In this document: piece by piece, positions 58,355-64,000 of the stretch
Layout: the number at the start of each line of letters is the position of its first letter
Numbering within the stretch: the first letter of the stretch is position 1
Source: Nonomuraea candida
GTDB lineage: Bacteria > Actinomycetota > Actinomycetes > Streptosporangiales > Streptosporangiaceae
Length of the DNA: 64,000 nt
NCBI RefSeq assembly: GCF_000725485.1
Contig: NZ_JOAG01000010.1
Location: 124,001 to 188,000, forward strand
Direction of reading: 5' to 3'
Program-made: the position numbers and the translations under genes
Notes under the pieces: generated by a model
The model's input: only the letters and a program-made list of their open reading frames with translations
What the model was told of the DNA's origin: nothing
Databases searched by the model: none

Positions 58355-59049
58355 CACGGGGCGGCCAGCGGCTCGTAGCGGTAGCCGACCCCCCACACGG
58401 TCACGATCCTGCGCGGCTCGGTGGGGTCGGGCTCGATCTTCTCCCGCAGCCGCCGCACGTGCACGGTCACGGTGGAGGAGTCGCCGAACGACCACCCCCA
58501 CACCTGGTCGAGCAGCGCCGACCGGCTGAACGCCTGGCGCGGGTTGCGCATGAGGTAGGCCAGCAGGTCGAACTCGCGGGCGGTGAGCGGGATCTCCTCG
58601 CCCCCCAGGCGTACCTCGTGGGCTCCCACGTCCACCACCAGGTCGCCGTCGCGCAGCACGCCGGTGCCGCCGGTGACGGAGGCGCCGCGGGCGCGCCGGA
58701 GCACCGACCGCACGCGCAGCGCCAGCTCGCGCGGGCTGAACGGCTTGGTCACGTAGTCGTCGGCGCCGGTCTCCAGTCCGGCCACGCGGTCGATCTCGTC
58801 GCCGAGCGCGGTCAGCATGATCACGGGTACGGGCCGGCGCTCCCTGAGCCGCCTGCACACCTCCAGCCCGTCGATCTTGGGCAGCATGAGGTCGAGCACC
58901 ATGAGGTCGGGCGGGTCGGCCAGCGCCCTGCGCAGCGCCTCCACGCCGTCGCGCACGCACTCGACCGCGTGCCCGTCGCGCTCCAGATAGCGCGCCACGA
59001 CCTCGGAGACCGTCGGATCGTCGTCCACCACCATGATGCGCGTGTTCAC
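58354..59049 (-). CDS. OmpR/PhoB-family response regulator
   Basis: 231 residues. Receiver 1-120: [20 protein letters not shown], phosphoacceptor Asp in [13 protein letters not shown], Lys in [11 protein letters not shown]-binding winged helix 135-230: [40 protein letters not shown] and [16 protein letters not shown]. Together with the following kinase it forms a two-component system. GTG 59049. Direct repeats upstream (59095-59157) are candidates for autoregulatory binding. Confidence 0.95.
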   Translation of the reverse strand: MNTRIMVVDDDPTVSEVVARYLERDGHAVECVRDGVEALRRALADPPDLMVLDLMLPKIDGLEVCRRLRERRPVPVIMLTALGDEIDRVAGLETGADDYVTKPFSPRELALRVRSVLRRARGASVTGGTGVLRDGDLVVDVGAHEVRLGGEEIPLTAREFDLLAYLMRNPRQAFSRSALLDQVWGWSFGDSSTVTVHVRRLREKIEPDPTEPRRIVTVWGVGYRYEPLAAP

Positions 59050-59094
59050 CCCCTCACGGTACGTCCGGGTGGTCCCGGTGCGAGGGGTACGTCA

Positions 59095-59157
59095 TCGCTT
59101 CGTAAGCCTCAGGCCAGGTCCTCCCCGCACGAGCGGTACGTCTCGCTTCGTTAGCCT
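59095..59157. promoter_or_regulatory. Two direct repeats upstream of two-component operon
   Basis: TCGCTTCGTAAGCCT (59095-59109) and TCGCTTCGTTAGCCT (59143-59157) differ at one base; similarity extends left to GTACGT. They lie between the divergent starts of the regulator (59049) and a small membrane-protein gene (59192). Spacing is 48 bp. A regulator operator is plausible. Confidence 0.5.
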
Positions 59158-59191
59158 CGCGGATCATGTCCCGAGGACGTACGGTGGCTCC

Positions 59192-59365
59192 ATGAGTAGA
59201 GTCGTGATGCTCGTCCTGGGGGCCCTGCTGGGTCTCTTCGTGCTGTTCAACTTCCTCCTGCCCATGCTGGCAGGACTGCTGAAGCTCGCCCTGATCATCG
59301 GCGTGGTCGCCGTCGTCGTCTTCGTCGCGGTCGCCGTGGTGGGCAAGTCCTCCCGTTCGCACTGA
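59192..59365 (+). CDS. Small membrane protein, probably leaderless
   Basis: 57 residues, nearly all hydrophobic with two helices (VVMLVLGALLGLFVLFNFLL and KLALIIGVVAVVVFVAVAVV). A TACGGT box lies 6 nt before ATG 59192, with no Shine-Dalgarno. It is the first of three tandem plus-strand genes leading to yidC-like. Family unknown. Confidence 0.65.
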   Translation: MSRVVMLVLGALLGLFVLFNFLLPMLAGLLKLALIIGVVAVVVFVAVAVVGKSSRSH

Positions 59366-59388
59366 CCCGCTCACGCTGACCCGTGGGC

Positions 59389-59589
59389 ATGACGCAGTTC
59401 CTGTTCGATCCGTGGCTGGTCGGGATCACCATGATGGCGATCCTGCTGCTGGCCACGTGGGCGGCCGCGCTGCTGCCCGTCCTCGGCGGGCAGCCGCCGG
59501 GCTTTCCGCTGACCTACGCGCGCCGCAGCGCCTTCCAGCGGCAGCGTGACCCCGACGCGGCAGGTCGATCGCGTCCCCGGGCCCCTTAG
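59389..59589 (+). CDS. Small membrane protein upstream of YidC paralogue
   Basis: 66 residues. One helix (LVGITMMAILLLATWAAALL) after a short N-terminus MTQFLFDP, then a Gly-Pro loop and an Arg/Gln-rich tail (RRSAFQRQRDPDAAGRSR). A small gene in this position is often seen just before actinobacterial YidC paralogues; I recall it as DUF6412 but am not certain. ATG 59389 or GTG 59383. Confidence 0.6.
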   Translation: MTQFLFDPWLVGITMMAILLLATWAAALLPVLGGQPPGFPLTYARRSAFQRQRDPDAAGRSRPRAP

Positions 59590-59681
59590 GCGTGCCCCGC
59601 TTCCGTTGCGCGAGCGGGGCTCCCTGACATCTCTTCGGGCGGGCGAGCCCCTTCCTTCCCCTACGCGAGGAAACAGGGCTC

Positions 59682-60323
59682 ATGATCGATTCTCTTGTCA
59701 CGTTCGTCATCAATCTGTCCGGCGGCAGCGCCGCGCTCGGCATCGTGCTGTTCACCCTGGCCGTACGGCTCCTGCTGCTGCCGCTCAACGTGCGCCAGGC
59801 GCGCACGATGCGGATCCGGGAACGGCTCGCGCCGAGACTGCGCGAGCTGCGCGAGCGCCACGGGCGCAACCCCGAGCGGTTGTCGAAGGAGCTCAACGCC
59901 CTCTACGCCAAGGAGGGCACGTCGCCGTTCGCCGGGTTCTTGCCGATGCTGGGGCAGTTGCCGTTCCTGTGGCTGATGTACCGGGTGGCCACGCATCCGA
60001 CCGCGCTCGTCGGCCATGACCTCTTCGGGGCACCCCTGGGGCACCAGGTCGCCGCGGTTGTGGCCAATTACGGTCTGGTCAGCGGACCATTTTTGGTCTT
60101 TGTATCGGTCATCGCACTGGTCATAGCGGTGGCCTGGCTCTCCAGCAGGCAGATCAAGGTCGTGGAGGAGCAGCCGGAGGTGCTGACGAAGATCATGCGG
60201 CTGCTTCCGTACGGCACGGTGCTGGCCGCGCTCGTGCTGCCGCTGGCCGCCGGGCTCTATCTGCTCGTCTCGACGGCGTGGGCCGTCGGCGAGCGCGCCG
60301 TGCTCCACGCCCGGCCCGCCTGA
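59682..60323 (+). CDS. YidC/Oxa1-family membrane insertase paralogue
   Basis: 213 residues. The YidC core has SGGSAALGIVLFTLAVRLLL near the start with the hydrophilic-groove Arg, the cytoplasmic hairpin (RIRERLAPRLRELRERHGRN), SPFAGFLPMLGQLPFLWLMY, and two helices near the end. It inserts or folds membrane proteins. It is shorter than the chromosomal main YidC near the origin and lacks the C-terminal tail, so it is a paralogue with special substrates. AGGAAAC lies upstream of ATG 59682. Confidence 0.9.
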   Translation: MIDSLVTFVINLSGGSAALGIVLFTLAVRLLLLPLNVRQARTMRIRERLAPRLRELRERHGRNPERLSKELNALYAKEGTSPFAGFLPMLGQLPFLWLMYRVATHPTALVGHDLFGAPLGHQVAAVVANYGLVSGPFLVFVSVIALVIAVAWLSSRQIKVVEEQPEVLTKIMRLLPYGTVLAALVLPLAAGLYLLVSTAWAVGERAVLHARPA

Positions 60324-60350
60324 GCGGCGGACCGGCCCCGTGACGAGCGG

Positions 60351-60788
60351 CTAGCCGGCTTCCCTGAGGGCCGCCACCTGCCCGTTCACCGACTGGCTCG
60401 GCGCGGGCAGGATGGCCCAGACGGTCGTCGTGTCACCGTCGTGCCTGACCCCCCAGCTCTCCGCCACGTATTCGACGATCCCCAGCCCCCGGCCTCCGAG
60501 CGAGGACAGGGTCGGGCGGCCCGCCCGCGGCTCGGTGGCCGCACCCCCGTCGCTCACCGCCACCTCGATGTGGTCGTCGCTGCGCAGCCAGGCCACCCTG
60601 ACCATGCCCGACGGCAGCGGATGCGCGTGCCTCAGCGCGTTGCTCAGCAACTCGCTCACCACCAGCACGGCATCGTCGATCGCGGCGGAAAAAACCCCAC
60701 TGTCCTGCAGGTCTGTGCTCAGACGCTGGCGGGCGACGGCGACGCTGGACGGCGCGTACGGCAGCAGCACCACGCTTGACACACCCAC
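60351..60788 (-). CDS. RsbW-like anti-sigma/serine kinase ATPase
   Basis: 145 residues, a GHKL ATPase without His kinase domain: N box LVVSELLSNALRHAHPLP, G1 EVAVSDGG and G2 GGRGLGIVEYVAESWGVRHD. Many such proteins in actinomycetes phosphorylate STAS antagonists and bind sigma factors. Two STAS genes (38887, 56206) lie in the window. Start GTG 60788. Confidence 0.92.
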   Translation of the reverse strand: MGVSSVVLLPYAPSSVAVARQRLSTDLQDSGVFSAAIDDAVLVVSELLSNALRHAHPLPSGMVRVAWLRSDDHIEVAVSDGGAATEPRAGRPTLSSLGGRGLGIVEYVAESWGVRHDGDTTTVWAILPAPSQSVNGQVAALREAG

Positions 60789-60924
60789 CTCCCCGTTCCC
60801 TGTGCCCCCCGCGGGAACACTCCCCGGTACGACCGAAATGCCCCGTTACTCAATCCCAGAAACCGCATCTCGATCACAGCTTGTACACATTGGACGATAG
60901 ATCAGCGCAACCGTGACCACCTCG

Positions 60925-62808
60925 TTACCGCATCGGTGTGTCGGATCGGATAGGGGACGCACACCTGAGGACAAGTCGCATTCTCGTGCCGCCTCCCGGC
61001 CTCGGATGGGCGCTCACATCTCCCCCTTGTGCTCTGGCGAGGCTGCGGACGATGTAGAGACCGAGCCCCACTCCACCAAACCGTCTCCGGTCGCCGCTGT
61101 CCACCTGGACGAAGCGCTCAAAGATCCGCTCCCGGTCAGGCGGGGCGATACCGACCCCCTCGTCGTCCACGACCACGACCACGTTGTCGTCCTCGGGCCA
61201 GGCCGCGACGCTGATCAGCCCGCCGTCGGGCGAGTACTTGAACGCGTTCTCCAGCAACTGCCCCAGCACGATGTCGGTGGCCAGGGCGTCGCCCAGCACG
61301 TGCGGCAGCCCCTCCGGCAGGTCCACCTCCACCCGGTGCCTGTCCGACAGCACGGGCAGCCCCAGCGTGGCCCCGTCGATCCGCTCGGCCAGGTCGAACG
61401 CCTCGATGCGCACCTTCAGCTCGTCGGCCCCCGCCCTGGCGCCCAGCAGCAGGTGGTCCATCAGCTCGCCCAGCGACCTGGACCGCTCGGCGATCGTGTG
61501 CACGGCGGCGCGGCGCTCCAGGTCGCTCATCTTCTCCCAGCGCGCGTCCAGGGTGCCGGCGAAGCCCCGCACGATCGTGATCGGCGTGCGCAGCTCGTGG
61601 CTGGTCGTGGCCAGGAACAGGTCCTTGGCCTCCTCCAGCTCCTTGGCCGCGGTCACGTCGCGGAAGTCCACGACCACCTCGCCGGTCTCCTCGATCTGCG
61701 CGCTCACCACGTCCAGCCACCGCCCGTTGTCCATCTGGAAGGTCACCTTCTCCCCGGCCGCGGGCAGCGGGAACGGCGGCGGCCCGCCGATGACCGACTC
61801 GGGCGGCAGCGCGGTCAGGCCGGCCGCGGCCGGGTTCCACCGCACCACGCGCCCGGCCTGGTCGAGCACGGCGATGCCGTCGGCGCTGGCGTCGAACACG
61901 GCCCGCTCGTGGGCCCGCTGCCGCACCGCCTCCTGGTAGGCCACCGCGTTGCCGACCGCGATGCCCGCGTGGCCGGCCAGCAGCTCCAGCAGCTCCAGTT
62001 CGAGGTGGCCGGGTGTGCTGCGGGCGAACAGGGCGTACAGGGCGCCGTACGGGCGGCCGCCCACGGCCGCCAGCCCCAGCGCGATCGTGTGCAGGCCGCG
62101 CAGCCGCGCCCACACCAGGTCGTCGAGCCCCTGGGACTCCAGCATCACGGTCTTGCCCGTGCGTAAGAGCTTGTCCACCAGGCTCGTCCGCAGGTCGGTG
62201 GTGGTGCCCCTGATCGCGTCGGGCAACTGGTAGGTGCTGACCAGCCGCAGCCGGTCGCCCTCGATGAGCACGAACCCGCCCGCGTCCGCGCCCGTCAGCT
62301 CGGTGAGGCTGGCCGAGATCCGGTCGAGCACGGCCGGCAGCTCCAACTCGGAGTTGATGTCGCCGACCACGTCGGTGAGCCGGCGCACGAGCCTGGCCCG
62401 GCGTGCCATCCGGTCTCTGGCCAGCACGTCGGCCATGGCCGGGTGATAGACGCACACGTAGCCCGCCACGGCGCTGCCCAGGCGCAGCGCGCCGATGTCG
62501 ACCCGCAGGTCGAGCAGGGTGCCGTCGCGGTGCAGGCGCCGGGTGCGCAGCGAGACCGGCTCGCCGGTGCGTACGCGCTCCAGCGCCGCGTTGTGCTCGG
62601 CGCTCAGCTCGTCGGGCACGATCGGCGCCCTGCGCCCGAGCAGCTCCTGCGCCGTCCAGCCGAACACCTGCTCCGCCGCGGCGTTCCACACCAGCACGCT
62701 CTGGTCCCTGTCGAGGGCGACGACGGCGTTGGGCGAGCCGGCGAGCGCCGCACGAGCGATCTCATCGTCACTACCGGCCCATTGGTCCCCCACTCCTCCA
62801 TAGTGCAC
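60925..62808 (-). CDS. PAS/GAF sensor histidine kinase
   Basis: 627 residues. PAS 1 (about 15-130: SPNAVVALDRDQSVLVWNAA, AEQVFGWTAQELLGRRAP), GAF (150-300: LPAVLDRISASLTELTGADA), PAS 2 (305-400: ASADGIAVLDQAGRVVRWNP), HisKA with His in LATTSHELRTPITIVRGFAG, and HATPase with N box QLLENAFKYSPDGG and G boxes GVGIAPPDRERIFERF and GGVGLGLYIVRSLARAQGG. It is soluble, so it senses an internal cue. No regulator is adjacent; orphan kinase. GTG 62808 is a likely start. Confidence 0.93.
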   Translation of the reverse strand: MHYGGVGDQWAGSDDEIARAALAGSPNAVVALDRDQSVLVWNAAAEQVFGWTAQELLGRRAPIVPDELSAEHNAALERVRTGEPVSLRTRRLHRDGTLLDLRVDIGALRLGSAVAGYVCVYHPAMADVLARDRMARRARLVRRLTDVVGDINSELELPAVLDRISASLTELTGADAGGFVLIEGDRLRLVSTYQLPDAIRGTTTDLRTSLVDKLLRTGKTVMLESQGLDDLVWARLRGLHTIALGLAAVGGRPYGALYALFARSTPGHLELELLELLAGHAGIAVGNAVAYQEAVRQRAHERAVFDASADGIAVLDQAGRVVRWNPAAAGLTALPPESVIGGPPPFPLPAAGEKVTFQMDNGRWLDVVSAQIEETGEVVVDFRDVTAAKELEEAKDLFLATTSHELRTPITIVRGFAGTLDARWEKMSDLERRAAVHTIAERSRSLGELMDHLLLGARAGADELKVRIEAFDLAERIDGATLGLPVLSDRHRVEVDLPEGLPHVLGDALATDIVLGQLLENAFKYSPDGGLISVAAWPEDDNVVVVVDDEGVGIAPPDRERIFERFVQVDSGDRRRFGGVGLGLYIVRSLARAQGGDVSAHPRPGGGTRMRLVLRCASPIRSDTPMR

Positions 62809-62888
62809 GTGGCGCGGTGGGTGCGTCGGGCGATCCGTCCGATACGCTGCGGTCACGGTGATTCCCGGGTGGTCGGAGAGGTGGAGGC

Positions 62889-63458
62889 ATGTCGAGCAAC
62901 GATCTCGATGCCCTGTTGCGGGTGACCTCCAGCACCTATCGGGGTGATACGCCACCGGACATCGCCTTCGACACCTACGACGGGGCCGTGGGCCGGCTGG
63001 TGCTGGCCGTGACGGGCAAGGGCATCGCGGCGTGCAGCTTCGAGCCGGAGAACGACGTGTTCGAGCTGGTCTCCAGGCACGTGGGGCGGTTCATCGGGCC
63101 CGACGCCCGCCGGATCGACCCGGTGCGCAGGGAGCTGGACGCGTACTTCTCGGGGCGGCTGCGGACCTTCGCCACGCCGGTGGACCTGACGCTGGCCACG
63201 ACCTTCGCCCGCACGGTGCTGCAGAAGACGATGGCCGTCCCCTACGGCACCACCACCACGCTGGAGGAGATCGGCCAGAGCATCGGCAGGCCGCGCGCGC
63301 TGCGCGCGATCGGCAACGCGCTGGCCTCCAACCCCGTCTGCGTGATCGTGCCCTGCCACCGGGTGGTGCGCGAGGACGGCGCGCTGGGCGACTATGCCGG
63401 CGGCCAGGCCGCCAAGCAGCACCTGCTCAACGTCGAGCGGCGCGCCGCCGCAGGATGA
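62889..63458 (+). CDS. ogt: Methylated-DNA-protein cysteine methyltransferase
   Basis: 189 residues. The N-terminal ribonuclease-like domain lies before 100; the C-terminal domain has FARTVLQKTMAVPYGTTTTL and the acceptor Cys156 in VIVPCHRVVRED. It moves the methyl from O6-methylguanine to itself, a suicide repair. GGAGG lies 4 nt before ATG 62889. Its end overlaps the convergent permease gene by 32 bp. Confidence 0.95.
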   Translation: MSSNDLDALLRVTSSTYRGDTPPDIAFDTYDGAVGRLVLAVTGKGIAACSFEPENDVFELVSRHVGRFIGPDARRIDPVRRELDAYFSGRLRTFATPVDLTLATTFARTVLQKTMAVPYGTTTTLEEIGQSIGRPRALRAIGNALASNPVCVIVPCHRVVREDGALGDYAGGQAAKQHLLNVERRAAAG

Positions 63459-64000
63459 GCCCGATGAGGAGCGTCACCAGCCCCGCCACCAGCGCCCCGC
63501 CCAGCGCGCCGTTCATCCACGTCTGCCGGGTGAAGCCGATGGCCGTGCGCACGCCGGTCCAGAAGGCGTCCCAGGCCGGGACCGTCGGCGACGAGGTCGT
63601 CAGCCAGTAGGCCACGAAGCCCAGCGCCCACGGCGCCAGCATGACCCAGCGCGAGGGCGCGTCCTCGGAGGTGTTCCAGCGGCGGGCGCCGCCCAGCACG
63701 AAGTAGTCCACGGCGAGCACCGCGAACATCGGCACGAACACGGCCCCGATCACGCCCAGGAACGCGCTGTAGGACGTGACGTCCACGATCAGCGCGATGG
63801 CGACGGTCAGCACGCCGATCGCGACGGAGAACACCCGCCGGTCCATGCGCGGCATCAGGTTCTGCAGCGAGAGCGTGGTGGAGTAGACGTTGGCGAAGGA
63901 CTGGTCGGTCTCGCGCAGCACGAGGATGCCGAAGAACAGCGCGCCCAGCGGGGCCGCGACGAACGGGCCGAAGGTCGCCACGGGGTCGGCCGAGCCGGCC
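63427..64000 (-). CDS. NCS1-family purine/cytosine-type permease (5' end outside window)
   Basis: The minus strand enters from the right edge in an open frame (AGSADPVATFGPFVA) and ends at 63427. Visible helices and motifs are LGALFFGILVLRETDQSFAN, VYSTTLSLQNLMPRM, SVAIGVLTVAIALIVDV, VGVIGAVFVPMFAVLAVDYF-like LGVIGAVFVPMFAVLAVDYF and a final helix before RRRAARR. It corresponds to the second half of an NCS1 symporter, close to CytX-type hydroxymethylpyrimidine carriers. Substrate is not decidable from this half. Confidence 0.85.
   Translation of the reverse strand, partial: AGSADPVATFGPFVAAPLGALFFGILVLRETDQSFANVYSTTLSLQNLMPRMDRRVFSVAIGVLTVAIALIVDVTSYSAFLGVIGAVFVPMFAVLAVDYFVLGGARRWNTSEDAPSRWVMLAPWALGFVAYWLTTSSPTVPAWDAFWTGVRTAIGFTRQTWMNGALGGALVAGLVTLLIGLILRRRAARR

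Overview
The window is a contiguous piece of a high-GC actinobacterial chromosome. Codon use is strongly GC-biased, GTG starts and ATGA/GTGA stop-start overlaps are common, and several genes look leaderless. A bacterial proteasome activator, SigE-type sigma factors, a mycothiol-dependent isomerase-like protein, polyprenol-phosphate-mannose glycosyltransferases and a CelR/CebR operator point to a filamentous actinomycete. The order Streptosporangiales (Nonomuraea-like) is my best guess, made from recall of protein families and not from a search.

Layout. 1-7.4 kb: a B12-binding radical SAM gene running off the left edge, a deletion scar joining the ends of an FMN reductase and an HxlR regulator, a MarR-MFS unit with an apparent attenuator leader, an exported S1 protease, two VOC genes and small membrane proteins. 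7.6-13 kb: a small XRE-like regulator, an acetyltransferase, tRNA-Ser(GCU), a cluster of DnaA-box-like 9-mers, a YceI/MarR divergent pair, a SigE-type sigma factor and a Cys-rich protein/MauE pair. 13-16.2 kb: an AAA+ ATPase, a broken sigma-factor locus and a MaoC hydratase. 16.2-19.4 kb: a tightly coupled four-gene operon with a tetraether-synthase-like radical SAM enzyme and an Lgt-like membrane protein. 19.8-24.8 kb: a NarL-type two-component pair, a coiled-coil protein, tRNA-Arg(ACG) and small genes. 25-29.5 kb: a three-gene unit with a MoxR ATPase and a metallopeptidase/VWA protein. 30-36 kb: a flavin monooxygenase, a secreted GH6 cellulase behind a CelR/CebR operator, a TetR/DHA2 efflux pair, SPW-like membrane proteins and a universal stress protein. 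36.3-39.4 kb: an M15 peptidase, a SLOG-type gene bracketed by a 33-bp direct repeat, a Nudix-NYN protein, a STAS protein and tRNA-Ser(UGA). 39.4-48.8 kb: a MinD-like ATPase, a quinone oxidoreductase, bpa, a HAD phosphatase, a cold-shock gene, serS and pheA. 48.9-56.2 kb: cell-envelope mannosyltransferases and an alkaline-phosphatase-like membrane protein. 56.2-64 kb: STAS and RsbW-type regulators, an OmpR-type two-component system, a YidC paralogue, a PAS/GAF histidine kinase, ogt and an NCS1 permease cut by the right edge.

Two themes recur. The first is small tandem repeats with unrelated units of 14-38 bp sitting at gene 3' ends, often filling the gap between convergent stop codons; similar in-frame expansions occur inside several genes. 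The second is gene decay by precise-looking deletions: FMN reductase/HxlR, sigma factor/downstream gene and a DUF1275 protein. The least understood candidate systems are the radical SAM/Lgt-like membrane operon and the SLOG gene between direct repeats. The leader of the MFS gene at 2.1 kb is the clearest regulatory novelty.
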